64,000 nucleotides of DNA, taken from NCBI GenBank assembly GCA_039621445.1, contig CP154957.1:14562947-14626946 (forward strand), read 5' to 3'. The notes below the pieces were generated by a model. The model saw only the letters and a program-made list of their open reading frames with translations, had not been told where the DNA came from and did not search any database. The position numbers were made by a program, and so were the translations under genes. This document shows positions 1 to 10,702 of this stretch, in pieces. The first letter of the stretch is position 1; every line of letters begins with the position of its first letter. Source of the stretch: Euglena gracilis. Its lineage: Eukaryota; Euglenida; Euglenophyceae; Euglenales.

Positions 1-149
1 GGGTTTTATGGTGGAAAAATGCTGGTTTGCAAGTGGAAGAAGTCCAGCAATTTGGTTAGTGGAAAAATTTTGGGGCATTCCAAGCTCATTTTTTTTAAGG
101 CAGCGAGTCGTGTCAAAAATTAAAAATATTATGGCCCAAAGGGGGGTGC

Positions 150-940
150 ACAGTACCTCACCATCTCGCAGTGCGGAGCCCGAATGGTCTCGGACTCCCA
201 CGACACAGGAAGGGGGAGGAAGGGACCAAGAGGGCGAAGCACAAGAAGATGGTGAGCCCAACCCTCCCACCCCAAAAATCAGCAGAAAACGAAAACCATC
301 CCCATCGAGGGGGGGGGCCCCCACCAAGCGACCATGGGAGAGAGGGGGGGCGGGGCCACGACGGTTCAGCTTCGCCAAGGTGTCGGAGGAGGCCACCTCA
401 TCGCCAACTCCGGCAACAAAGGCGCAGTAAGAAGCACCCCCCGCGCACGCACAAACACACCACAACAGAACAGCCGGCAAGGAAAGCAGGACCTCACCAT
501 CTTCTTGTGCTTCGCCCTCTTGGTCCCTTCCTCCCCCTTCCTGTGTCGTGGGAGTCCGATTGCACCGGCTTCAGCTGGGACTCCGTCTCCTCCAGCTTCA
601 GCTGCCTTCTCCTGGCTTCCTTTTTGCTCTGCTGGGCCGCTGGACACCAGGTATGTGGCATCTTTCATGGAAATCAAAATTTTCTTTCTCCGCTTTTCTA
701 TATCGTCCAGATTGCTCTTCCTCCTCTGTATTGACTGGTCGGTGTGGTTGAACGTTGTTGAACTCGTTGAGTTGAAATTCTTTCTCCTTGAGGTCGAAGG
801 GCAGAATTAAGAATCAGCCAACTCCGGCAACAAAAAGCAGTAAGAAGCACCCCCCGCGCACGCACAAACACACCAGAACAGAACAGCCGGCAAGGAAAGC
901 AGGACCTCACCATCTCGCAGTGCGGAGCCCGAATGGTCAC
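150..940. mobile_element. Decayed DIRS-type element terminal sequences
   Basis: No credible gene is seen in the first 940 bases. The segment is built from repeats: 192-256 recurs inverted at 493-558, and 416-505 recurs directly at 828-917. The 192-256 module (CGGACTCCCACGACACAGG) also lies at about 59,838-59,870, upstream of the DIRS element at the other end of the window. The reverse complement of 440-500 resembles 59,945-60,020 (shared CCGGC and TTGTTGTTTGTG-like stretches). DIRS elements carry inverted ends and an internal complementary region, so this is read as rearranged ends of a related copy. The overlapping short open frames here look like chance. Confidence 0.5.
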
Positions 941-1084
941 TCCCCTTTGGTCCGGGGGTGAGGGCACCCCCAATCTAAATCCCGCACGCCCGTGCACCTT
1001 ATGTCCTGGACAGACCTGGTGATGCAGGAAAAAAAACCAAAATGGGCCAGAGGAGGGAGGGGGCTCCCACCGTCCTTGACACAG

Positions 1085-1226
1085 CTTGTCCCTGACACAC
1101 TCCCCATGAGCCGAACTTCCCCCACGAGTGGCGTTCCAAGAAAAAAAAAAAAAAAAAAAACAAAAAAAAAAACACTCCCTGACACACTCCCCATGAGCCG
1201 AACTTCCCCCACGAGTGGCGTGTCAA
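1085..1226. repeat. 45-bp direct repeat split by poly-A
   Basis: A block of about 45 bases containing CATGAGCCGAACTTCCCCCA occurs at about 1,092-1,136 and again at 1,174-1,222. The copies are separated by about 36 bases that are almost pure A. A tandem duplication or a poly-A-tailed insertion could give this. No gene is supported nearby. Confidence 0.6.
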
Positions 1227-2646
1227 AGACAAAAGAAAAGACTTCCCGACAAAACCAAATCTTTTCAAGGGGATTTGGCTGATTTCGGTGGGTTTTGGGA
1301 GGCCTTTTGTCATGGGTTGGCGGGCGCAATCGACAGCACAAATCAAAAAACCTCAAGGCTGAACCCACTGTGATCACAAATAAAATGGAGGTGAGATCAG
1401 GTGAAGGAACTGGACCCCGTCTGTTTCGGAGTCCGACGAGGACGACCCTGAAAGCGTCTATGAACACGTAGCAGAGCGCAAGGAAAGGCAACCAAGCCCC
1501 CAAAAACGCGCCTTCAAAAACCCTTTAAAAAAATGCTTGAATCTTTTGAAATGCTTGATTCCTTTGGGCCAAAAATACCACAAAATACCTCAAAGACCCT
1601 TTGAAGGAAAAAAAAACGGGAAATTTTCCACAAAATCAGACCGCACACATTCCTGCTGGAAATGACTTTCCAAAATGGAAAAGAGGCTCTTTAAGGTTTT
1701 AAACCCTTTGTCCACCGTTTTTCTTTTGCGAGTTTGGAGGGTTTTTGGCTGTTTTCAGGGATGGAGCTTTTTTGGCTGTTTTATTTTTTTGTGTTTGGAG
1801 TTGGTTTTTCCAGCTGTTTTTATTGAATTCTTTGTGTGTTTGGAAGCTTTTTTCGGCTGTTTTTGTGGGGTGTTTTGGTTTTTAATTGAATTTTTGGGAA
1901 AAATTCATCTCATTATTCAACCATATTTTTCAGCTGCTGCCAACAAATGAAAATGATGCACAACTGAATAAAACTAAATTAACACGCAAAGAGCATTCGC
2001 CTTTCAACGTGGTTAACTTTCCACGGAGTGTTCTTTTGACTGGATGGTGGATCAAAAATCATCCCCCCACCGGTTTTCCGGAAACCCCCCATTTCTTGTG
2101 TGATTTTTTTTCCACCAGTTTTTTTGCACTTCCCAGGAAAATTTGTTTTGCTTATTGGCGAATTTTTGCTGTCGGTTTTTCGATCCTGAACCCGGAGCGT
2201 CAATCTTTTGTCATTTTTATCATTTTCCTTTCACAATGAGGTTTTTTTTTTGCAACCAGCAGGTTACAGAATAAATTTCGCACCTTTTTTCCCACATGCC
2301 CTGAAGCAAGGTATTGGGTTTCTTTGTGTTCATGTTATTTGTGTGTCTCCGCAAGCCGATCCACCAAAGTCGTTTGTCAATGTGTGTATTTCATTGTCTG
2401 GGAGAATTGTACAGTTGGGCTCATTCAGCATGGTGATAGGGGTGGAACCCTCTGCATCCCCACCAAAAACCTGGATCACATTGCCTGAGAATATTGTGGA
2501 AAGAATTAGACAATTTTAGTGGTCTTTTCAGAGTGCAAATGAAATGGATTTTTTTTAAAAAAAAGAAAACAAAACACAAAAATTCAATACAAAAAATGGC
2601 TGGATAAGGGGGGTTTAAAAGCTCTGAAAGCCCTGGAAGAAATAAT
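1227..2646. other. Low-complexity T-rich stretch, no supported gene
   Basis: 1,650-1,950 is T/G-rich with repeated TTTTTGGCTGTTTT-like words. An open frame at 2,208-2,519 (+) begins beside a possible 3' splice site (CAACCAGCAG at about 2,260) and could be a single exon, but its peptide matches nothing I recognise. The remainder shows no domain, RNA gene or clear repeat. Confidence 0.4.
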
Positions 2647-3138
2647 TTAAACCCCTTCGTTTTTGTCCATCAATGATGTCAACAACATTGGTTCCATGAC
2701 ATTCCAGAAATGAGAAAATGGAGAAAATGAAGGCATATATATTTTCAGAGTCCGCTTGAAGGGAACCTCAAACAAATGAGAACCCAAATAATGGTGGAAT
2801 TTTTTTTCCGGATGACGGACAATGTGCTGGGCCGCCTCTTCACTTCGTGTTCCAAACAGCCTGACCGACAAAAAAAAGGTGGGGGGAAGGGTATGTACAC
2901 GGCTGGCGCAGACGCTACAGCCACCGACTCCCCGCCCTCCAGTGCAGAGCATTGGGGCGCTCATAGACCACAATGCCCGGCACAGAGGGCATGCACAATA
3001 CGTGTCGGGATGGGCTGTCGGTGCCAGCTGGAAGGGCACCAAGAGAAACACACCGTGTGATAATCCATCAACGTGGAGTTGGCTGTGCTTTGCATCGAAA
3101 GCATTCTTGAGTTTGCCTATGCTGACACTGTGAGACAT
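2647..3138 (-). CDS. Hypothetical ORF, 163 codons
   Basis: An unrecognised reading frame starting with ATG. It holds a pair of cysteines in a CACPLC context near residue 50 and more cysteines near residue 80. The C-terminal third is His/Phe-rich. No membrane segment or signal peptide is evident. The stretch is less repetitive than its surroundings, so it could be one exon of a spliced gene, but a plus-strand frame over part of the same bases (3,073-3,438) is equally open. The strand choice is a judgement from composition only. Confidence 0.25.
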   Translation of the reverse strand: MSHSVSIGKLKNAFDAKHSQLHVDGLSHGVFLLVPFQLAPTAHPDTYCACPLCRALWSMSAPMLCTGGRGVGGCSVCASRVHTLPPTFFLSVRLFGTRSEEAAQHIVRHPEKKFHHYLGSHLFEVPFKRTLKIYMPSFSPFSHFWNVMEPMLLTSLMDKNEGV

Positions 3139-3680
3139 GCTTCAACGAACGAGGGAGGCAGGACCATTCTTCCCAGCATGGCACCAAGGAGGACCTCGGC
3201 TCAAAGTCACATGGAACCGGCGAAGTTTCTGCCATGCCCTGTTGAGCCTGTGATTGTGACTTTTATTTCTGAGTGGCGCAAAGATGTTCTCCAAAAAGAT
3301 CTGTCCGATCACGGTTTCCCCTCCCCTGGCAGAGAAACCATTTTATTTTTAACAAAATGCCTCCAGACGTTTTTTGGCCGCGAAATGCTGGACGGTGATG
3401 GATTTTTCCACAGAAAGTGCAAATGGACAGAAAAATAGGTCACAATTCAAATTATAAATTGAACACCCACCGACAAAATCAATTTTGAGAGGGAGGTTTT
3501 GTGTTCCAAAACCCTCGCCTTCCGTTTCATCAAAGGGTTAGAAAGGCAGGCGATTCTGGCAATCTGGAGCCAAGCAAGCTCCAGAAGCACTTTTCCCAAC
3601 AGAGATCCTTCAGGCCCTGCCATTGCCAAATATTCTTAAACTCGGGGAAAAAGGTCCCCGCACCCCTCGACATTCTGTGG

Positions 3681-3997
3681 GTGGGTACCAAGGGGTTTTT
3701 TTAAGACCGGGGGGGGGGAGGGGGGGTCCCCCCCCCCCCCCCACCCACCCCCTGGGGGGGCCCCCCCCGGGGGGGGGGGGGAGGGGGGTCCGGGGGACCC
3801 ACAAAAAATGGCCGAAAAAATCGCGAAAAGTGCTAAAATAGAATTTTTTCGGCGCCTGCGGCACCGAAAAGTATATCCCACCCCCCTCCGGGGGGACCCC
3901 CCCCCCCGGGGGGGGGGAGGGGGTCTGGCGGACCCACCCCCCCTACCCCCCTCCCCCCCCCCGGAGGTCCAAACTTAAAAAAATCCCTGGTGGGTAC
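3681..3997 (+). mobile_element. hAT-like MITE, family A copy 1
   Basis: A 301-bp element at 3,689-3,989 flanked by a perfect 8-bp target-site duplication GTGGGTAC (3,681-3,688 and 3,990-3,997). The ends are inverted repeats: CAAGGGGTTTTTTTAAG on the left, and CTTAAAAAAATCCCTG on the right. The interior runs poly-G, then AT-rich DNA with a GGCGCC hairpin (about 3,848-3,868), then poly-C. An 8-bp duplication with CAGGG-type ends is the hAT hallmark. No coding capacity, so it is non-autonomous. Confidence 0.85.
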
Positions 3998-5319
3998 TCA
4001 ACCCCCAGCCCCAGAACCCATGCCAGCCCAGGGTCACAATTGATGGCGTGGCCCTGCCCCACATCAGCCAGCACTGCCACAACAATGCAAATCTGAGGCA
4101 ATCTGAGACAATCTGAGGCAAGCCCATTTTTTTGCCAAATTGTGACCTTCCTGGTTCCTGCACTTCAATCCTGCTCCAGCCCACTTGCAGAAGCCTGCAA
4201 GTAGTGGGCATCACTTCTTTCAGGTGTAGCAAGAAATGATGCTCAGTGTAACGCCTGCATTTCAGTTCCTGACCCATTTTTGCAAGCTGAATCAGCACAC
4301 GTTGTCGCGTATTGAATTCATGCCACATTTTTTTTGATTGTGGCATTTCCCAACTTAAAGCACGTCATGGCATCATGGTGCACCACCTCGTCCCCCTGCT
4401 TTAACCCCCCTTTACCTACGAGGTGTTGAACTGGCCTGCCCGCCCCCCCCCCCTGCCCGCTGACCGCATTCCCACACCCCGACCAGGTATGGGAATTGGC
4501 CAAGCAGCCAGGGTGGGGGGTGGGGGCCCTGCGTTGGGTGGGCGAGGGGGGGGGGGGGGGGGGTACGAAACAGAGAGGCCACTTGCCAGAACATAAATCT
4601 CTCGGCGGGAGTCAGGCAGCAAAAGGCAAGAAACTTTGGGCTGACTGCAAGCAGGCATCTCTCCGCTGTTGTAGTCACGGGGGCGGTAAATGCTGAAAGG
4701 CCTGCCTGCGCACGACACATTCCGATGAAGCATACAGTGTTGGGAGCTGGAACGGCACACCTGCAGAAGAGCGTGGCGAATGAAAACAAACACCCTCCTT
4801 TTAAACCTCCTTCCAGAGTTTAGTCTGTTCCCCTTCCTGAAGATACATTCCGAACAGGCTCACCAACCCATCCATTCACAACCAGAAAAAAAATGACGGA
4901 ACAAAAATGCAGGGGGTTGACAAAAAATGATGCCACCTTGCTTTGGGGGAGAAGAATATTCTGCTTGTCCTCCCCCCTGCCCATCGACGAGTTCCAAAAA
5001 CCTCAACTGGGGGGGGGGGGCATTTCCAGAGGGTGATTTTCCCGAGGTACCTGAAATGACATCCGACACATTCCAATTAACCTCAATTTTTGAGAAGCCT
5101 CCATTTGCCAGGGATCCGCCATCGCAGAGGGGTCTGGGTTGGGGTCCCGCCAAAAAAAAATGGATAAAAACAATTGGGGGATATGGTGACAAAGTCAGGC
5201 CCAAATGATGGGGTTTTGGGGGGGTTTAGAGGGGTTTTCCCCCCTCCCACCACACGGGTCCCTTCACCCTCCAGGGTGGGGAGGGTTCTGTGCAAACTTG
5301 GGAAGGTGGGGGAAACCCC
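3998..5319. other. Gene-free stretch with poly-G tracts
   Basis: Only short overlapping open frames are present, several driven by G/C homopolymers (4,441-4,452, 4,548-4,563, 5,010-5,020). 5,210-5,260 repeats GGGGTTTTGGGG-like words. No domain, tRNA or complete element was recognised. Confidence 0.4.
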
Positions 5320-5585
5320 CTCTGGGACAGGGGTTTTTTTAAGAGCGGGGGGGGGGGGGGGGGGGTCCCCCCCCCCCTGCCCACCCCGGGGGGGGGGGGG
5401 GGCGGGGGGGGGTCCGGGGGACCCACAAAAAATGGCCGAAAAATCGCGAAAAGTGCTAAAAATAGAATTTTTTCGGCGCCTGCGGCGCCGAAAGTAATAT
5501 CCACCCCCCTCCGGGGGGTACCCCCCCCCTCCGGGGGGGGGGGGAGGTTTGTCCGGCGGACCCTCCCACCCACCCTACCCCCCCC

Positions 5586-5650
<65 letters not shown>

Positions 5651-5683
5651 GGGTCCAAACTTAAAAAAATCCCTGCTCTGGGA
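5320..5683 (+). mobile_element. hAT-like MITE, family A copy 2
   Basis: A 348-bp element at 5,328-5,675 flanked by a perfect 8-bp duplication CTCTGGGA (5,320-5,327 and 5,676-5,683). The left end is CAGGGGTTTTTTTAAG, and the right end is CTTAAAAAAATCCCTG. The internal GGCGCC hairpin lies at about 5,472-5,492, and the 3' poly-C tract has expanded to about 68 C (about 5,581-5,648). Otherwise it is close to the copies at 3,689 and 7,461. Confidence 0.88.
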
Positions 5684-5699
5684 AGCCTTGAACAGAAGC

Positions 5700-6440
5700 C
5701 TGTTTTGGGTTTGCGCCCACTTTCGACCTCTTTTGCCAACTTTTAAAACCTTGGCTGGCCACTTTTTCAATGGGGTACTCCCAGGTGCTTTTTGGTCGCT
5801 TTTGCCCACTTTTGGCAAAAACAACCTTTGGTCTTTTTGGCCAAATTTGGCCACTTTTGGACTGTTTCCGTTGCTTTTGACTGCTTTTGGCCACTTCTTT
5901 GAATAACTTTTGGCCTGCGGTTGACCACTTTTGGCCACCTTTGCCGACCTTTGGCCGTCTTCTTAACTGCTTTTTAACTTCTTCTGCACTTTTGCCAACT
6001 TTTGGCCACTTTTTTGCTGCTTCAGACTGCTTTTTGCCACCTTTGCCAACTTTTGGTCGTGTTTTTGCTGCTTTTGACTACTCTTGGTCACCTTCGCCAA
6101 CCCTTGACCGATTTTTGATGCCTTTGTGTGCTTTTGGCCAATTTCGCTGACGTTTGGCCACCTTTTGCTGCTTCCGACTGCTTTTTGCCACCTTTGCTGA
6201 CTCTGGCCCTTGTCCACTTCAGGCTGCTTTTGACCCTTTTTTGTCACTTTTGTCCACTTTTGTCCACTTGAGGCTCCTTCTCCTCCACTTTGGTCCACTT
6301 GAGGCTGCTTTTGGTGACTTTTCTTCCCTGGCTTGCGTTTTTCGGGCCATTGTTGCCATTATTACCCACCCCCCCCCCCAACTTTTGCCCACTTTCGTCC
6401 ATTTTTGCCCACCTTCGCCACTTTTGGCCCAGTTCTGCCT
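5700..6440. repeat. Degenerate minisatellite with TTTTGGCCACTT core
   Basis: About 740 bases consist of irregular repeats of words such as CACTTTTGCCAACTTTTGGC and GCTGCTTTTGACC, with a basic period near 10-12 bases and longer units of about 50 bases. Both strands stay open in places because the period avoids stops, giving lysine-rich minus-strand or Phe/Leu-rich plus-strand pseudo-proteins. These are read as repeat artefacts. Confidence 0.7.
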
Positions 6441-6599
6441 GGTTTTGTCTATTTCCAAAGGTTCAAGGAAGATGCAAGTCAATTGGAGAAAGATGCGACC
6501 AAAAGGTGACCAAAGAGAACTGGAAAATGACCAACCAGGGAAGACCTTGTCCACCATTTCCCATGGGCAAGTCGGCCCTGGTTTGCCCTGGTCGGCCCT

Positions 6600-6930
6600 G
6601 GTCAGAACCCCCACCTCCAGGTGGGCCGGGCTGGAAAAAAAATTTTCAAGCGTTTTCGGACAATTTTTGGAAATTTGGGGGGGGGGTTGACCCCCCACCC
6701 CGGGGGGGTTGTGTGGGTGGGTTTTCGAAGAAAAAAAAAGGGTTGTGGGTGGGTGGGTTTGGGCCCAAGTGCCGTGACCACAGGCAATACGGCCGACCAG
6801 GGCCTGGACGACTCTCATTTTCAAGACCCCTGTACTTTCAGCCAGGCCAAAATCATAGCGCACCCCACGGGGTCCAGCACACCCACCCACTCTCGAAAAC
6901 CCCCCAGGGGGCGTGGTCGTTGAGCTGGAC
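6600..6930 (-). mobile_element. Family B repeat copy, reverse orientation
   Basis: Contains the family B signature on the minus strand: CCCACCCACCCAC tracts, a run AAACCC next to a T-run, and CAAAATTTCCAAAA-like sequence. Other copies are at 8,486-9,040, 17,963-18,091 and 21,470-22,641. 6,845-6,905 carries the other flank (CCCACCCACTCTCGAAAA). The ends are not clear here. No gene is supported between this and the next element (6,930-7,450 holds T-rich DNA). Confidence 0.45.
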
Positions 6931-7452
6931 CACGCCAATTACGGGGGAAAAAATTGATTTTTGACCCAAAATTCGCCCTAGCCAGCCCTTTCCCGATCCA
7001 TTTTCACCCGAAAGAAAAAATCCGTCACCATCCAGTTGCAAAATAAAAAACTCATGGATGGGGGAGGAGGTCTGGGGACCCCTCCGGCTTAAGCGACGCC
7101 CTGGGAGTGCCCCGGGGGGGGGGGGGTACCATCCTGATTCCCCGCAGCCCTCCCCCCTCCCCCCGGAAGGTTGTGGGGATGAACTGGTGGGTGCTGGGGT
7201 TTTCTTCTTTTCCTCCATTGGCGGACGCCAAAATTGACCACCTTAAAAGCTATCCTAGATACAACCAGATTTTCTTTCTTTTTCCATTCCTTTTTTTGCT
7301 TCTGTGTTGCTTTTTCTTGTAATTTTTCAGTTTCGTGAATTGCTGATTTTTCTGATTGTTGTAACTTCCCTTGTGTTTTTATTCATCATTATGCTTTTTT
7401 ACGCATTTTACTCATACCATTAAATTACCTTGCTAACTTAGTACTGTTCTGC

Positions 7453-7745
7453 ACTTGTATCAGGAGTTTTTTAAGACCGGGGGGGAGGGTCCCCCCCCCA
7501 CACCCACTTACCCCCTGGGGGCCCCGGGGGGGGGGGGGGGGGGGTCCCGGGGGACCCACAAAAAATGGCCGAAAATCGCGAAAAATGCTTTAAAAAAAAA
7601 GCACCTTTTCAAAAAAATTTGGCGCCTTCGGTGCCGAAAAGTATTTCCCACCCCCCTCCGGGGGGACCCCCCGGGCTCGGCCGGACCCACCCCCCCTACC
7701 CCCCCCCCCCCGGGGTCCACGACTAAAAAAACCCCAGACTTGTAT
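7453..7745 (+). mobile_element. hAT-like MITE, family A copy 3
   Basis: A 277-bp element at 7,461-7,737 flanked by a perfect 8-bp duplication ACTTGTAT (7,453-7,460 and 7,738-7,745). The left end is CAGGAGTTTTTTAAG, and the right end is CTAAAAAAACCCCAG. A GGCGCC hairpin lies at about 7,619-7,640 between poly-G and poly-C. It lies just beyond the 3' end of the PSP1-like gene. Confidence 0.87.
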
Positions 7746-7922
7746 ACTTTTCACTGTTCAGGGGGCTCCGAGAAGAGTGCTTTCACAAAGAGCAAACTTT
7801 TCATAAATCTGGTCAATGACAGGGAAATGATGATTGCTCAAATTCAAAGTTTCTCCTGCAATGAAAACAACCATTTTGAACTGAATGCTTGGATGGATGG
7901 AATGGAAGACCTGGGTTGCTTT

Positions 7923-8028
7923 TCATCGGAGCCTTCGGTCGTGGTAACTCTCATGCCGGATCTTAGACATCCAGATTCTGGCACGGTACAACTTGAACAA
8001 ATCACGAAGCAGGTCGCGGAAATCAACT
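7923..8028 (-). CDS. PSP1-domain protein, last supported exon
   Basis: The exon encodes VDFRDLLRDLFKLYRARIW, the conserved end of the PSP1 C-terminal domain (a eukaryotic and bacterial family whose members act in stress and RNA-related processes; the exact role is unknown). The 3' splice site reads TTCCCAG just before the exon. Its first base completes the arginine codon left split by the exon ending at 9,566, so the two join in frame as SER-VDFR. The frame ends in TGA at 7,923. A GT at about 7,948 could instead splice onward, so whether this is the terminal exon is open. Confidence 0.85.
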
Positions 8029-8339
8029 CTGGGAAGTGATGCAATGGGATAAGGCGGGATTGGGCCATTCCCAATTGGCCAGACCCCGACCAGCAAAGTG
8101 GGGGAGGGGGCACTCATTTAAGTAGCAAAACCCTTCATCAAGCCGGTCGGCAACTCTGTATGGGAACTTCAAAATTGACATTAGAGGGCTGGGGGAAACT
8201 CCGCCCGGAAGCTGACGAAGGAAGGCGGACAGGGGGGGGGGGTGGGGACAGCGCAGCACAGCAGGACCAGAGATCCTTTCCAGGTGTTCTGTGGTGGTGC
8301 TTTTTTGTGTGCGCATGGGTACGTCTTATTTGTTTTCTT

Positions 8340-8372
8340 TTTCTTTCTTTCTTTCTTTCTTTTTTTTCTTCA
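8340..8372 (+). repeat. TTTC microsatellite
   Basis: Short tandem CTTT tract inside the intron between the last two supported PSP1 exons. Confidence 0.6.
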
Positions 8373-8485
8373 AGTTTTGTAAGGTTGTTGCTCCCTGTGC
8401 TGTTCCGCTTGCAGAGTTTGGGGTGTGTCCTTGGGTTTTCCTGTCAGCACCAGGGTCTGTTTTAAGAGGGGCAAAGTCCCCCCAC

Positions 8486-9040
8486 CATAGATTCACTCAG
8501 TGACCGGGGGGAGGGGGGCTTGGGCCACCCACTTTTTTTTTGAAACCCACCCACCCACCCACAACCCCCCACCAAGCTGTTTTTTCTTTACCAACCCTGG
8601 GGGGGTCCGGAGTGCCTTGGGGTGCCTGCCCAGGCAGGCACTACCCCCCCCCGGGGGGGTCGGATTTCGACCTGTGCCCCAGGCACATTCCTTTGAAAAT
8701 AGGCATTTTTTGGCTCCCTGGCGACTTTGGCGCAGGGGTCTGTGCTAGGGCACTTTTTGCCGTGTGCCCACCCCCCCCCCCCCCGGGGGGTCGGATCGGG
8801 AGTGCCTTGGAGTGCCTGCCCAGGCAGGCACCCCCCCCCCCCTGGGTGGGGTCGGCACCCGACTAAAAAACAGTCTGCCCCCCACCCACCCAAAATACAT
8901 CCAAAATTGGCCAAAAACCTTCAAAAAATGTCCGGCCCGGCCTTTTGGTCAGGCCAAAATCTGGCCCATGGTGCACCTCCACCCCCGGGGGGGGGGGGTG
9001 GGCAGCGGCCCCAACCCACCCACCCACCATAAAAATCACA
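8486..9040 (+). mobile_element. Family B repeat interrupted by family K element
   Basis: Starts with CATAGATTCACTCAGTG, the family B end, followed by CCCACCCACCCAC tracts. The sequence before 8,577 and after 8,873 together matches the layout of the 21,470 copy (ACCCACAACCC, then AATTGGCCAAAAACCTTC). The 297-bp family K block between them is therefore read as a later nested insertion. It ends in CCCACCCACCCACC near 9,025. It lies within a PSP1 gene intron. Confidence 0.6.
8577..8873 (+). mobile_element. Family K element with repeated GGCAGGCA palindrome
   Basis: Left end CTGTTTTTT and right end AAAAAACAG form short inverted repeats. Inside, the palindrome TGCCTGCCCAGGCAGGCA occurs twice, each beside poly-C. 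A near-identical copy occurs at 48,626-48,912 in the same orientation, 40 kb away. Partial relatives with the palindrome are at about 15,300-15,345 and 18,185-18,236. No coding potential. Confidence 0.75.
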
Positions 9041-9290
9041 AAAAAGTTAAATTGCCCACAAAACATGCAAAAAAATGTTTCAAATTTCAAGAATCATATG
9101 CAATTATGAGGAAAATGTCAGTTTCAGAAAATTCAAAAAAGATGCAAAAAAATGCAAAAAAAATAAAAAATGGTCAAAAATGCGAAAACTTTGGGAAAAT
9201 TAGAAATGCTCCAAAAAGTGTGCTGAAAAAAATTGAAAAAAATGCACAAAAAATGTGCAAAAATGCCAAACACATCCCCCCCAGCTGATG
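9041..9290 (+). other. A-rich intron segment
   Basis: A-rich DNA with repeated ATGCAAAAAAATG-like words. It resembles the complement of the T-rich stretch after the family K copy at 48,913-49,260, so the two K copies share some flanking sequence as well. No gene. Confidence 0.4.
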
Positions 9291-9565
9291 TCAAGCAACA
9301 GATCTTGCTAGGAAAAAAAACTTTTGACAGACAGCGACCCATTTTTTGTCCCGTTTTTCAGTGGTTTTTTTGAGTGTTTCCAGTGGACAGAACTGGAATC
9401 TGTTCTGTCAGATTCCATCACTTTAAATCACTTGATAAAAGCATTCAAGGGACACATAAAAAGCTTGTGTGTTGTTGAATCTGACCCTCCCCAGGGGCTT
9501 CCATTCGACTGAAAGAAAATTTCCCTTTGCAGTGAACAAATTGTCCATCCACCACGCCTGCACAC

Positions 9566-9657
9566 CGCTCTGAGGCATCATAATAAAACGTCAATTTCTT
9601 GCGGTCAAATTGGTACTCCGCATCAATGATGGTCATCGGCAGCTGGTGTTCATAAAC
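9566..9657 (-). CDS. PSP1-domain protein, core exon
   Basis: This 92-bp exon encodes LPMTIIDAEYQFDRKKLTFY, the most recognisable motif of the PSP1 C-terminal domain (the D-EYQFD-KLTFY core). It is bounded by a 3' splice site ending CTTGTGTCAG and a 5' splice site GCG/GTGTGC. It starts in phase 0 and ends two bases into an arginine codon finished by the exon at 8,028. The same phase matches the upstream exon ending at 10,571. Intron lengths are 1,537 bp downstream and 913 bp upstream. Confidence 0.92.
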
Positions 9658-10139
9658 CTGACACAAGAACAGCACTTTTTGAGGGGAAATACCCATCTCA
9701 GGGGAAAGAAAAGAGAAAGAGAAGGAGGGAAGGAGGGAGTGAAAGTGGGACACAGTTATTAAAAACAAGTTGCTTGACACTTTTCTGCAGGGTTTTCCAC
9801 ATAGAAAGCTATTGACCTTTGTAACAGCTTGGCGAACATCTGTAACCCATCTGGTACAACTGTGTAATTGGTAATTGTATGAATAAAAGGCTTGGAAACT
9901 CAAAATCCTCTGGTTCAATCTTTGGCCCATGCACAATACAACAGGCAGTGAGTGGTATCATTAATTCTTGAAAAAAATAAAAGCAATATCAATCACAGGT
10001 GAATGCTGATTCATGATGCACTTACTTGACCGGATGCAATCATTGAAAAGAAGACTACCCTCAACGGGAAAGAGTAAGTGGCAAGGCTGCTGGGAAAGAA
10101 GGAGAAGAGAAACAGGTGAAAGACGGTGGAAGCACCAGG

Positions 10140-10522
10140 CTTCGTATCAGGCTTTGATGTAAGGGCAGGTGGGGGGGTGGAACGGACCCCCCCAGGGGGG
10201 TGGTGGGGGGGGGACACCTCCCCACCTAAACAGTGGCGCGGTCCGGGTGACCGATTTTTGGCACGGCGCGAAGCGCTGGGCCGAAAGTTTTTTGACGCAC
10301 CAAAGCAGCCAAAAGTGCCATTTTGGACACTTTTTGGGCAAAATTTTGTAAAAAAAAATTCGGCGCACGGTGTCGGAATGAAAAATTTGCTTTTGGGGGT
10401 TCCCGGGTGCCCCCCCCCCAGGGTGGGTCCGGATCCCTTGGCCACCCCCTCCGGTCCAGGAGGGGTGGGACAGCCCCACCTAAACCCCGTAAGCCCTCCT
10501 TACATCGAACTCTGCTTCATGT
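10140..10522 (+). mobile_element. hAT-like MITE, family H copy 1
   Basis: Element at about 10,148-10,514 with ends CAGGCTTTGATGTAAGG and TTACATCGAACTCTG and an imperfect 8-bp duplication (CTTCGTAT / CTTCATGT). The interior has poly-G, the phrase CCACCTAAACAGTGGCGC, a GGCGCGAAGCGC hairpin at about 10,265, an A-rich stretch, and a mirrored CCACCTAAACC. It matches the 25,155 copy. Confidence 0.75.
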
Positions 10523-10570
10523 CCTAATGGTTCGCTCATCAAAACTACTCGGACAAAAGCCCGGAGACAC

Positions 10571-10702
10571 CTTGTGATTGGCCATCTCGGCGCACTTCTT
10601 CTCCGCCTCCGCCTGGGCATACAGCATGTACTCGATCTCCTTCGGGGTGGCATACCGCAGCACCTGGGGGTAGAGGTGCTCCCCGGTCAAGGGATCGACA
10701 TC
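10571..10702 (-). CDS. PSP1-domain protein, upstream core exon
   Basis: Encodes 44 codons including LYPQVLRYATPKEIEYMLYA, the part of the PSP1 domain that precedes the EYQFD core (the family shows G-x-I/V-LR-A-T-x-x-E here). It ends AAG/GTGTCT in phase 0, which fits the phase-0 start of the exon at 9,657. The 5' limit is uncertain: the frame runs on upstream to about 10,745, and a 3' splice site could lie at AG near 10,748 or 10,757. Codons are rich in C/G at third positions, unlike the AT-rich introns. Confidence 0.85.

Noticed and set aside
5226-5938. Gly/Pro-rich open frames around 5.2-5.9 kb
   Set aside because: They arise from poly-G/poly-C tracts and the minisatellite.
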